Source: Aeromicrobium sp. Root236 (lineage in GTDB: Bacteria; Actinomycetota; Actinomycetes; Propionibacteriales; Nocardioidaceae). From it: DNA of 64,000 bases. The translations under genes and the position numbers were made by a program. The stretch lies in contig NZ_LMIS01000001.1 in the NCBI RefSeq assembly GCF_001428805.1, positions 2,344,976 through 2,408,975 of the forward strand. Reading direction: 5' to 3'. Shown one piece after another: positions 52,588-63,619 of the stretch. The stretch's first letter is position 1, and each line of letters opens with the position of its first letter. The notes below the pieces were generated by a model, which was given only the letters and a program-made list of their open reading frames with translations, ran no database searches and had not been told where the DNA came from.

Positions 52588-52860
52588 TCAGGCGGAGGCG
52601 AACCTGGCGGCCGACCGGGCCTTGGCCTTGGCCGCCTCGACCTCGCGGTCCTTGGGCGGCGCCGTCGTCACCAGGTCCTCGAGGAGGTGTCCGGTGATGT
52701 GGGCGATCTCGGCGACCGCGCGGTTGAACGCCTCTTCATTGGCCTTGGACGGCTTGGTCGCCCCGCTGATCTTGCGGACATACTGCAGCGCGGCGGCCTG
52801 GACCTCGTCGTTGGTCGCGGCGGGCTCGAAGTTGTGGAGGGTACGAATGTTGCGGCACAT
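52588..52860 (-). CDS. DUF2277 family protein
   Basis: The 90-residue product matches DUF2277 over its whole length ('MCRNIRTLHNFEPAATNDEV', 'KPSKANEEAFNRAVAEIAHITGHLLEDLVTTAPPKDREVEAAKAKARSAARF'). The family is conserved, mostly helical, has an invariant MCRNI start, and has no known function. Confidence 0.9.
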   Translation of the reverse strand: MCRNIRTLHNFEPAATNDEVQAAALQYVRKISGATKPSKANEEAFNRAVAEIAHITGHLLEDLVTTAPPKDREVEAAKAKARSAARFASA

Positions 52861-52900
52861 GCGTCAACCCTAGAACTCCGAGCCCGCTCGCGACAGGGTT

Positions 52901-54028
52901 CTAGCTCTCTTCCCACCAGTCGCGCGCGGCATCCGCGCTGTCGGTGTAGTCCGCGAAGACGCCGTCGAGGCCGGCCTCGAAGAACGTGTTGAGCTCGGCG
53001 AAGATGTCACCCTTCGCGTTGGGGTCGGTGCCGTCGCGATAGTCGGTGGGCAGGAACTGGTTCTCGTCGCGGAACGTGTAGGCCACGACCTTCAGCCCGG
53101 CCCGGTGCGCGTTCTTGATCAACGGCGTCGGCGACGTCAGGAAGCCCTGGGCGTCACGCGGGATGATGCTGTTCTTCTCCGGCCCGAGCCAGTCGGCGTA
53201 CGTGGCCACGTCACGCAGCCCGGCCGGCGTCATGATGTCGGCGTACGTGCGCGGGTCGCCGGCCACCTTCAGGTCGTACGGTGCGCCGGTCGCCGACGTC
53301 AGTTGGACCAGCGGGACCCGGGTCTGGTGGGCGAGGCGGCGCAGGTTGCCGGTCTCGAACGACTGGATCACGACCTTGCCGTGCTTGGAGTTGCGGCCGT
53401 AGCGCGTGAGCGACCGCAGGAGCGGCTTCTCCAGAGGCAGGCCGATCGAGCGGAAGTAGGTCGGGTGCTTGGTCTCCGGCGCCACTCCGATCGTGCGGCC
53501 GCGCTTGCGGCTCTCGGCGTTGGCGAGGGCGAGGACCTCGTCGAACGTCGGGATCTCGTAGCGTCCGTCGTAGCGGGTGTTGCCCGGGCGGACGGCGGGG
53601 AGCCGCTCCTTGGCCCGCAGCGTCTTGAGCTCCTTGAGGGTGAAGTCCTCGGTGAACCAGCCGGTCTCGGCGACGCCGTCCACGGTCTTGGTGGTCTTGC
53701 GCTGGGCGAACTCCGGGTGGTCGGCGACGTCGGTCGTGCCACTGATCTCGTTCTCGTGACGGGCGACGAGGACACCGTCCTTGGTGCTGACGAGGTCGGG
53801 CTCGATGTAGTCGGCGCCCAGCTTGATCGCGAGCGCGTACGCCGCGAGCGTGTGCTCGGGCCGGTAGCCCGAGGCGCCGCGGTGCGCGAACACCGTGACG
53901 GCCTGGTGATGGGTCTTGGCGGGTGCCTTGTCGGCGGCGGTCGCAGGTACGGCGACGGCTCCGGTGGCGATGGCGGCGATGCCCAGGGCGTGTGCCGTGC
54001 GGCGGACGTACGGGTGAAGGAGTGTCAT
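52901..54028 (-). CDS. Secreted glycerophosphodiester phosphodiesterase
   Basis: The 375-residue precursor has a signal peptide (~1-32, 'RRTAHALGIAAIATGAVAVPATAAD') and a GDPD barrel with catalytic residues in 'AHRGASGYRPEHTLAAY' (His/Arg/Glu) and 'ADYIEPDLVSTKDGVLVARHENEI'. It should release glycerol-3-phosphate from glycerophosphodiesters outside the membrane. The start at 54028 is chosen as the beginning of a plausible signal peptide. Confidence 0.92.
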   Translation of the reverse strand: MTLLHPYVRRTAHALGIAAIATGAVAVPATAADKAPAKTHHQAVTVFAHRGASGYRPEHTLAAYALAIKLGADYIEPDLVSTKDGVLVARHENEISGTTDVADHPEFAQRKTTKTVDGVAETGWFTEDFTLKELKTLRAKERLPAVRPGNTRYDGRYEIPTFDEVLALANAESRKRGRTIGVAPETKHPTYFRSIGLPLEKPLLRSLTRYGRNSKHGKVVIQSFETGNLRRLAHQTRVPLVQLTSATGAPYDLKVAGDPRTYADIMTPAGLRDVATYADWLGPEKNSIIPRDAQGFLTSPTPLIKNAHRAGLKVVAYTFRDENQFLPTDYRDGTDPNAKGDIFAELNTFFEAGLDGVFADYTDSADAARDWWEES

Positions 54029-54091
54029 GCCTCGAGTGCAGGGGCGCCGGATGACGTACGCGTGCACGTCACCTCGACAGCCGGTGAACTC

Positions 54092-54619
54092 CTAGAGGAC
54101 GTCGAGGCGTTTCAGCACCGCGCGGACGTGCTTGAGGGCATTCTTCTCCGTCAGCCCCGTGGTGTCGTCGAAGTAGAGACCGTCGCCGATCAGCTGGATC
54201 GTGCGGGCGAGCGACTCGTCGCCGAGGTGCTCGCGCAGCACCGTGAACCAGCCCTCGCGGAGATCGGCCAGTGCCGCCGAGGCGCGGGAGTCGTTCTCCT
54301 GGGCGATGCGTCCGGCGGCGACGAGCGCGCGGTCGAAGTTGCTGCCGGTGTTGACCGAGGTGGCGAGGTAGAACTCGACGGGGCCCTTCTTGGCCGTGCG
54401 CATCTTGGCGACGTCGGCCTCCCCCTGCTCGCGGAGCCGGGACAGCATGCCCTCGACGAGCTCGTCCTTGCTGTGGAAGTGGTAGAGCAGTCCGCCCTTG
54501 GAGACCTCGGCCTCGGCGGCGACCGCATCCAGCGTCGCGGCGCGGCTGCCGGCCGTCACGAGAAGCGTCTCGAACGCATCGAGCAGCCGGTCTCTCGTCG
54601 ATCTGTCCGCAGCCGCCAT
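54092..54619 (-). CDS. TetR-family transcriptional regulator
   Basis: The 175-residue protein has an N-terminal HTH ('RDRLLDAFETLLVTAGSRAATLDAVAAEAEVSKGGLLYHFHSKDELVEGM', ~8-57) and a helical ligand domain. It is divergent from the DHA2 pump gene, with a perfect 16-base palindrome between them, so it is most likely that pump's repressor. The ATG at 54619 follows AAGG; a GTG two codons upstream is possible. Confidence 0.92.
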   Translation of the reverse strand: MAAADRSTRDRLLDAFETLLVTAGSRAATLDAVAAEAEVSKGGLLYHFHSKDELVEGMLSRLREQGEADVAKMRTAKKGPVEFYLATSVNTGSNFDRALVAAGRIAQENDSRASAALADLREGWFTVLREHLGDESLARTIQLIGDGLYFDDTTGLTEKNALKHVRAVLKRLDVL

Positions 54620-54668
54620 GCGCACACCTTACAGAGAGGAATATCACCCGGCTCCGCTTCGTTGACTG

Positions 54669-54684
54669 TACCGTCTGGACGGTA
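54669..54684. promoter_or_regulatory. TetR operator for the DHA2 pump
   Basis: TACCGTCTGGACGGTA is a perfect palindrome (7-base arms, 2-base centre) overlapping a TATAGT -10-like element 33 bases before the pump start. Confidence 0.8.
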
Positions 54685-54716
54685 TAGTTGGCCGTCTTGC
54701 CGGAAGGAGGATCCCC

Positions 54717-56243
54717 ATGACCACGATCGACCCGCGCTACCGCGCCGAGCAGCTCGATGCACCCCGCGCGGGGCTGCGCGAGTGGCTGGCCCTGGGCGTC
54801 CTCATGCTGCCCGTCCTGCTGACCTCGATCGACAACACGGTGCTGAGCTTCGCCCTGCCGCAGGTCAGCACGGCCCTGCGGCCGACGGGCGAGCAGATGC
54901 TCTGGCTCGTCGACATCTATCCGCTGATGCTCGCGGGCCTGCTCGTCGCGATGGGCAGCCTCGGCGACCGGATCGGCCGCCGCCGGCTGCTGCTGATCGG
55001 CGCCGTCGGCTTCGGCGTCGCCTCGGTGTGCGCCGCGTTCAGCCCCAACGCCGAGGCGCTGCTGGCCTCGCGCGCGCTGCTCGGTGTGTTCGGCGCGACG
55101 CTCATGCCGTCGACGCTGTCGTTGATCCGCAACATCTTCGCGCACAGCGGTGACCGCCGGCTGGCGATCGCCACGTGGGCCTCGATGTTCGCCGGTGGCG
55201 CAGCTCTCGGCCCGGTCATGGGCGGCTGGCTGCTCGAGCACTTCTGGTGGGGCTCGGTGTTCTTCATCAACGTGCCGATCATCGGGATCTTCCTCGTCGC
55301 GGCCGTGTTCCTGCTGCCGGAGTCGCGTGACCCCCGCCCTGGTCGCATCGACGCCGTCAGCATCGTGCTGTCGATGACCGCGATGCTCCCGTTCGTGGTC
55401 GGCATCAAGCAGGTCGCCGAGCACGGCTTCAACGACGCGGCGCTGATCGGCTTAGGCGTCGGCATCGTCAGCGGTGTGCTGTTCGTACGCCGGCAGCACC
55501 GCCTCGTCGACCCGATGATCGACATGACCCTGTTCTCCGATCGGGTGTTCAGCGGCGCGATCATGGCCAACCTGCTGAGCCTCATGGGCTACGCCGGGTT
55601 CATGTTCTTCGCGGCCCAGTTCCTGCAGCTCGTGGTCGGCCTGTCCCCGCTGTCGGCGGCGACGGTGCTGCTGCCGGGCCTGCTCGTCACCGTCATCGCC
55701 GGGTTCGCGGCTGTCCGGCTCGTGCGGGTGTTCCCGGCGCGGGCGCTGGTGGCCGGCAGCTTCGGGCTGTCCGCCGCCGGGTACGCGATCGCCGCCTTCA
55801 TCGGCACCCCGTCGACCGTCTCGATCCTGGTCGCGTTCTCGGTGCTCGGGCTCGGCATCGGCCTGGCCGAGACGCTGACCAACGACCTGATGCTGTCGAG
55901 CGTGCCGCCCTACAAGGCCGGTGCGGCGTCGGCGATCTCCGAGACGGCGTACGAGGTGGGTGCCGTGCTGGGCACTGCGGTGCTCGGCAGCATCCTCACC
56001 TCGACGTACCGCTCGCACCTGACGGTGCCGGCGGTGGCCAAGTGGGGCGAGAACGACCAGACGTTCGAGACGCTCGGCGGCACGGTCGAGTACGCGAAGT
56101 TCTACCCCAACGGCGTGGGTGAGGCGATGGTCCGCTCGGCGCACGAGGCGTTCGATCTCGGCGTGCAGCTCACGTCGGCGACCGCGATCATCGTCGCGCT
56201 GGCCGCGGCCGTCGTGTCGTGGCGGACGCTCAAGGATGCCTGA
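54717..56243 (+). CDS. DHA2-type MFS multidrug transporter
   Basis: The 508-residue exporter has about 14 membrane helices with 'LTSIDNTVLSFALPQVSTAL' in helix 1, 'MGSLGDRIGRRRLLLIG' (loop 2-3 motif A) and 'AGGAALGPVMGGWLLEHFWWGSVFFINVPIIG' (motif C). It resembles LfrA/SmvA-type quaternary-ammonium and drug pumps. A strong RBS (GGAAGGAGG) precedes the ATG. It is divergent from the TetR gene. Confidence 0.93.
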   Translation: MTTIDPRYRAEQLDAPRAGLREWLALGVLMLPVLLTSIDNTVLSFALPQVSTALRPTGEQMLWLVDIYPLMLAGLLVAMGSLGDRIGRRRLLLIGAVGFGVASVCAAFSPNAEALLASRALLGVFGATLMPSTLSLIRNIFAHSGDRRLAIATWASMFAGGAALGPVMGGWLLEHFWWGSVFFINVPIIGIFLVAAVFLLPESRDPRPGRIDAVSIVLSMTAMLPFVVGIKQVAEHGFNDAALIGLGVGIVSGVLFVRRQHRLVDPMIDMTLFSDRVFSGAIMANLLSLMGYAGFMFFAAQFLQLVVGLSPLSAATVLLPGLLVTVIAGFAAVRLVRVFPARALVAGSFGLSAAGYAIAAFIGTPSTVSILVAFSVLGLGIGLAETLTNDLMLSSVPPYKAGAASAISETAYEVGAVLGTAVLGSILTSTYRSHLTVPAVAKWGENDQTFETLGGTVEYAKFYPNGVGEAMVRSAHEAFDLGVQLTSATAIIVALAAAVVSWRTLKDA

Positions 56244-56272
56244 CCTGCCCTGATCGCCCTACGATCGTGCAC

Positions 56273-57136
56273 ATGCGTCGCGCGCTCGCCCTGCTCCTCC
56301 TGCTGCCGCTGACCGCGTGCGGCGGCAGTGACGGTGACGGGCTAGCCGACGTGCCCAAGGGCGTCACGTTCCGCGTCGAGCAGGCTCGCCAGGACCTGCA
56401 GAACCGCCACTTCCAGCTCCAGGTCGTCAACAAGGGCGCTAAGCCGGTCACCGTGTCGGCCGCCAGGCTGACCTCGACGCGCCTCGGGAAGGCGTCGACG
56501 TACGAGGGCCCGGCGACGATCCCGGCCGGCGCGACGGTCAACCTGACGATGTCGATGGCGCCGGCGAGCTGCCCGACGAAGGAGTCCGGCTCCGGGATCG
56601 ACGCGACGGCCCGCGTGACGTACCGAGTGGGTGAGGGTGCGGAGCGCACGTCGGTCGTGAAGCCCAAGGATCACTACGGCAGCGTCGCCCTGTTCATGAA
56701 GCGTGACTGTGCCGAGAGCACGATCGCGAGCCTCAAGGTCGACGACGAGCTCCCGGTCGAGGGCAAGGGTCGCGACTCGGTGCTCAAGGTCGGCATGACG
56801 TTCACCGCCAAGGACAGCGGTGGCCCGGTGCGGATCGGGCCAGTGGACGGCACGACGCTGCTCAAGCCCGCGCCCGGGTCGAACATCGACCACGAGCTCG
56901 TGGCGGGCAGCGGGACGTACCGCACGGTGCTGGAGATCATCCCGAACCGGTGCGACATCCACGTCGTCGCGGAGGACCGGACGGGTGCCACGATGCCGCT
57001 GCACGTCGCCAGCAAGCAGTCCGGCAAGGCGTTCTTCTTCCTCCGGTTCACCGAGCCGCAGAAGAAGCAGATCTTCGACTTCGTCGCCAAGCACTGCGGG
57101 TTCGGCGTCGAGCAGGACCCGCTCAACGCGCCCTAG
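56273..57136 (+). CDS. Hypothetical lipoprotein
   Basis: The 287-residue precursor starts MRRALALLLLLPLTACGGS with lipobox LTAC (Cys16). The mature part has two beta-rich halves with similar patterns ('KPVTVSAARLTSTRLGKAS...GATVNLTMSMAPASCP' and 'PVRIGPVDGTTLLKPAPGS...TYRTVLEIIPNRCDIH'), suggesting duplicated Ig-like domains with paired cysteines. The function is unknown. It lies downstream of the efflux pump by 29 bases and might be co-transcribed. Confidence 0.8.
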   Translation: MRRALALLLLLPLTACGGSDGDGLADVPKGVTFRVEQARQDLQNRHFQLQVVNKGAKPVTVSAARLTSTRLGKASTYEGPATIPAGATVNLTMSMAPASCPTKESGSGIDATARVTYRVGEGAERTSVVKPKDHYGSVALFMKRDCAESTIASLKVDDELPVEGKGRDSVLKVGMTFTAKDSGGPVRIGPVDGTTLLKPAPGSNIDHELVAGSGTYRTVLEIIPNRCDIHVVAEDRTGATMPLHVASKQSGKAFFFLRFTEPQKKQIFDFVAKHCGFGVEQDPLNAP

Positions 57137-57151
57137 ACCCCGCACGGCAGA

Positions 57152-57217
57152 CCGCCACCCCTCAGGGTGTGTGCGCCCTGAGGAGTGGCGGTTCACCAGG
57201 AGAACTTGGTGAACCGC
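57152..57217. repeat. Double-hairpin repeat between convergent genes (copy B)
   Basis: Hairpin 1 pairs 57153-57167 with 57176-57190 (15 bp, one mismatch; CGCCACCCCTCAGGG). Hairpin 2 pairs GCGGTTCACCA (57188-57198) perfectly with TGGTGAACCGC (57207-57217). It is closely related to 14457-14546 and again lies between convergent gene ends, so a bidirectional terminator is likely. Confidence 0.75.
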
Positions 57218-57221
57218 CGCC

Positions 57222-57752
57222 CTAGGCGGAGGTCACGAAGCCGGTCGCCTTGGTGCCCGAGGTGTCGAGGCTGTCGCCGAGCTTGGTGAGGGCGGCGCCG
57301 ACGTTGCCGAGGATCTCGGCGAGGCCGACGAGGTCGTCGGCCAGGCCGCCGAGCCCCGACGTGGTGTCGCGGATCGTCTTGGCCGCTCCCCCGAGCTGCT
57401 TGGCCGGGCCACCCATCATCGGCACCTTCTCGACGTCATCGGCGGCGTCAGCGACGAACTTCGCAACGGTCGTGAGGTTGTCCGCGATCGAGCCCAGAGT
57501 CGTGGCGCTGTTGCCGAGCCGAGTCGTGGCCCCTGACGTGCCGTCCGCACCGACCAGGGCGAGGCCGGCCGCGCGGGCCTGGTCACCGGCCTCCGAGAGA
57601 CCGCCGGCGAGCGTACGGATGAAGTCGGGGATCTCCTTGGCGAGCTTCGCGCTGTCGGCGAGCTCGTCCTTGTTGTCCCACACCAGGTCGACGACCTGCT
57701 GCACCTTCTTGATGTCGAGGTTGCCGCCGAGCAGCTTGCCGAGACTGACCAT
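57222..57752 (-). CDS. Hypothetical helical protein
   Basis: The 176-residue protein (starting MVSLGKLLGGNLDIKKVQQV) is predicted all-helical, with heptad-like runs such as 'SATTLGSIADNLTTVAKFVADAADDVEKV' and 'IRDTTSGLGGLADDLVGLAEILGNVGAALTKLGDSLD', like apolipoprotein or methyl-accepting coiled coils. AGGAG precedes the ATG. I do not recognise a family and see no signal peptide. Confidence 0.75.
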   Translation of the reverse strand: MVSLGKLLGGNLDIKKVQQVVDLVWDNKDELADSAKLAKEIPDFIRTLAGGLSEAGDQARAAGLALVGADGTSGATTRLGNSATTLGSIADNLTTVAKFVADAADDVEKVPMMGGPAKQLGGAAKTIRDTTSGLGGLADDLVGLAEILGNVGAALTKLGDSLDTSGTKATGFVTSA

Positions 57753-57784
57753 GTCGCGCTCCTGGATCCGGGTTGCGCGAAATC

Positions 57785-58690
57785 CTAGGGCACCTGGGGG
57801 AAGAGGTCCTCGAGCTCGCGGTGCACGTGCAGACGCGCGGGGTTCTCCCGGCTGGACGCTCGCCAGACCGAGCTGACTCGCCGCGTCGGCGTCGGGTCGA
57901 CGACCGGCACGGCCCGGACGCGTGGGGACAGTGTCTCGCGGCCGAGGCGTGGGACGAGGGCGATCGCGACGCCCTGCTCGACCATGGCCGAGTGCGTCGA
58001 GTAGGACCCGTCGAAGTAGCGCATGTCGGGCTTGGCCCCGTGCATCGCGAACATGTGCACGAGCCAGTCGTTGCAGATCGTGCCGGCGGGTGTCGTCACC
58101 CACCGCTCCCCGATGAGGTCCATCGGGGTGACGGTGTCCCGCAGCGAGAGCCGGTGGTCCCAGGGCAGCAGCACGTCGGCGCGGTCGACGTGGACCTGGT
58201 GCTGCTCGAGGGTCGTCGGCACCTCGAGCGGCATCGTGCTCCAGTCGTGCACGATCGACAGGTCGGTGCCGCCGCGCTCGACCAACGTGACCGCCTCGCG
58301 AGGGTCGACCTCGAGCACCGTGACGTCGAGGTCCGGCGCCGTGGTGCGCAACCGTGCGAGGAGCGGTGCCACGATGCCGCGCGACGCGGTCGAGAACGAC
58401 GCGATGCGGAACGTGCCGCGCAGCTCCTCTGCGCCGCCGACTGCGAGGTTCTCGACCTGCTCGAGATCGGCGAGCAGCAGCGTGCCCCGCTCGGCCAGCA
58501 GTCGGCCGCGCTCGGTGAGGATCACGCTGCGGCCCACCCGTTCGAGCATCGGCGACCGGCTCTGCCGCTCGAGCTTCTTGATCTGCTGCGAGACCGCGGA
58601 CGGCGTGAAGTCGAGAGCGGCGGCGGCCGACACGATGCTGCCGTGGTCGCGCACCGCGATCAGCGAGCGCAGCGCTCCGAGGTCGATCAT
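57785..58690 (-). CDS. LysR-family transcriptional regulator
   Basis: The 301-residue regulator has the N-terminal winged HTH ('LGALRSLIAVRDHGSIVSAAAALDFTPSAVSQQIKKLERQ', ~4-43) and a periplasmic-binding-like effector domain. It is divergent from an EamA transporter gene with palindromes in the 72-base gap, so it probably controls that exporter. Confidence 0.92.
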   Translation of the reverse strand: MIDLGALRSLIAVRDHGSIVSAAAALDFTPSAVSQQIKKLERQSRSPMLERVGRSVILTERGRLLAERGTLLLADLEQVENLAVGGAEELRGTFRIASFSTASRGIVAPLLARLRTTAPDLDVTVLEVDPREAVTLVERGGTDLSIVHDWSTMPLEVPTTLEQHQVHVDRADVLLPWDHRLSLRDTVTPMDLIGERWVTTPAGTICNDWLVHMFAMHGAKPDMRYFDGSYSTHSAMVEQGVAIALVPRLGRETLSPRVRAVPVVDPTPTRRVSSVWRASSRENPARLHVHRELEDLFPQVP

Positions 58691-58694
58691 GAAG

Positions 58695-58735
58695 CAACAG
58701 TACGCTGTTGTGTTCAGAAAGCATCGCTGGTGCTT
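58695..58735. promoter_or_regulatory. LysR-type operator region
   Basis: Two palindromes lie between the divergent genes: CAACAGTACGCTGTTG (58695-58710, perfect) and AAGCATCGCTGGTGCTT (58719-58735, 5-base arms). Paired sites are typical for LysR activators. Confidence 0.55.
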
Positions 58736-58762
58736 CATCGTCGAGCGGGAGAGACTGGACCC

Positions 58763-59680
58763 ATGTCGCTCAAGCACAGCTCGCTCGCCGTCCTCGTGAT
58801 GGTGCTGTGGGGCGCCAACTTCGTGGTGATCGACGAGGGACTCGCCGACGTGCCGCCACTGTTGTTCCTGGCCATGCGGTTCACGTTCGTCGCCCTGCCG
58901 CTGGTGTTCTTCGTCCCTCGCCCGCAGGCCGAATGGCGCACCGTCGTGGCCGTCGGCTCGTTCATGAGCCTCGGCCAGTTCAGCCTGCTCTACATCGCGC
59001 TCGAGCTCGGCATGCCGGCCGGGCTCGCCTCGCTCGTGCTGCAGGCCCAGGTGATCTTCACGATCGTCATCGCCGCGGTCGTGCTCAAGGAGTCGCCGAG
59101 CCGGCGTCAGGTCGTCGGCGCCTCGCTCGGCACGGCGGGACTCCTGATCGTCGTGGTGGCGCACGGCGCAACAGCACCGGTCGTCCCGGTCCTCGTGATG
59201 CTGGGCGCGGCGACGTCGTGGGCGATCGGCAACGTCATCGCGCGCCAGGCGGGCATCTCGTCGGGGTTCTCGCTCGTCGTCTGGTCGGCCCCCGTCGTGC
59301 CGCTCCCCGCGCTCGGTCTGTCGCTCGTGGTCGACGGCGGCGGCGAGGTCGGCCATGCCCTGACGCACCTGTCGGCGGTCGCGATCGCCAGCACGGCGTA
59401 CACGGCGATCGGCGCCTCGCTGATCGGCTACGGGATCTTCAACAGCCTGCTGGCCCGCTATCCGGCGAGCGCCGTCGTGCCGTTCGTCCTGCTGGTCCCG
59501 GTCGTGGGCATCGCCACAGCGTGGATCGTGCAGGACGAGGTGCCGAGCGTCCTCGAGCTGGTCGGCGGCGCGGTCATGCTCGCCGGTGTCGCGGCGGCGA
59601 CGATCAGCCGCCGCTCCTCTAGGCGAGCAGAGCCGAGTGAGCCATCGTCGAGAGACGAGCTCGCATCGCCGACTCGCTGA
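58763..59680 (+). CDS. EamA/DMT-family transporter
   Basis: The 305-residue protein has ten membrane helices in two EamA repeats ('LAVLVMVLWGANFVVIDEGLADVPPLLFLAMRFTFVALPLVFF' and 'VLVMLGAATSWAIGNVIARQAG'), like amino-acid or metabolite exporters (RhaT/YdcZ superfamily). Its last 62 bases overlap the convergent TetR gene on the other strand; the charged tail beyond the last helix is encoded there. Confidence 0.9.
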   Translation: MSLKHSSLAVLVMVLWGANFVVIDEGLADVPPLLFLAMRFTFVALPLVFFVPRPQAEWRTVVAVGSFMSLGQFSLLYIALELGMPAGLASLVLQAQVIFTIVIAAVVLKESPSRRQVVGASLGTAGLLIVVVAHGATAPVVPVLVMLGAATSWAIGNVIARQAGISSGFSLVVWSAPVVPLPALGLSLVVDGGGEVGHALTHLSAVAIASTAYTAIGASLIGYGIFNSLLARYPASAVVPFVLLVPVVGIATAWIVQDEVPSVLELVGGAVMLAGVAAATISRRSSRRAEPSEPSSRDELASPTR

Positions 59681-60170
59681 TGCGGGCGCTGTGGGGCGTG
59701 GAGTTGAGCAGCCCGAACGTGGCCTGCACGACGGCTCGCGCCTCGGCAGCCTCGAGGTCGCTGCGCAGGCGGCGTACGACGTCGACCCAGATGTCGATGT
59801 AGGCCAGCTGGAGTGACCGCACCTCCTTGCGCCCGGCGGCGTCGAGGTTGGCCCACTCCCGCTCCTGGATCACGATGAGCGCTGGGTGCCCGAGCGCGAA
59901 GTCGATGTGCCACGCGATGAGCGCGTCCAGCGCGTCGGCGGGGTCGGCTGCGGCGGCGGCTCGCGCGGAGCCCTCCGTGAGGAGCTGCTCACTGATCGCC
60001 GTGAGCGCCTGCGTGAGGATGTCGTCCTTGCCGGCGAAGTGCTTGTAGAGCGCCGGGCCGGAGATGCCGCAGGCGCCGCCGATGTCGTGCACCGAGACGC
60101 CGTGGAAGCCTCTCTCCGCGAACAGTGCCGCGGCCGTGTCGAGGATCTGCTGGCGACGTGTCGTGCTCAC
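59619..60170 (-). CDS. TetR-family regulator of the acyl-CoA carboxylase operon
   Basis: The 183-residue regulator has an HTH at ~5-52 ('RQQILDTAAALFAERGFHGVSVHDIGGACGISGPALYKHFAGKDDILTQAL') and resembles the TetR repressors that precede branched-chain catabolic (liu/mcc) genes. It is divergent from the carboxyltransferase gene, with a perfect palindrome between them. Confidence 0.92.
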   Translation of the reverse strand: MSTTRRQQILDTAAALFAERGFHGVSVHDIGGACGISGPALYKHFAGKDDILTQALTAISEQLLTEGSARAAAAADPADALDALIAWHIDFALGHPALIVIQEREWANLDAAGRKEVRSLQLAYIDIWVDVVRRLRSDLEAAEARAVVQATFGLLNSTPHSARISESAMRARLSTMAHSALLA

Positions 60171-60199
60171 GGACTCACTCTAGGCCAGTGGCGCCCGCT

Positions 60200-60217
60200 G
60201 GTTAACGACTGTTAACC
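60200..60217. promoter_or_regulatory. TetR operator for the carboxylase operon
   Basis: GGTTAACGACTGTTAACC is a palindrome with perfect 7-base arms around GACT, ending seven bases before the ATG at 60225. The lack of a ribosome site suggests a leaderless transcript whose promoter overlaps the operator. Confidence 0.8.
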
Positions 60218-60224
60218 TGTCGGC

Positions 60225-61766
<1,542 letters not shown>

Positions 61767-61768
61767 CG

Positions 61769-63615
<1,847 letters not shown>

Positions 63616-63619
<4 letters not shown>

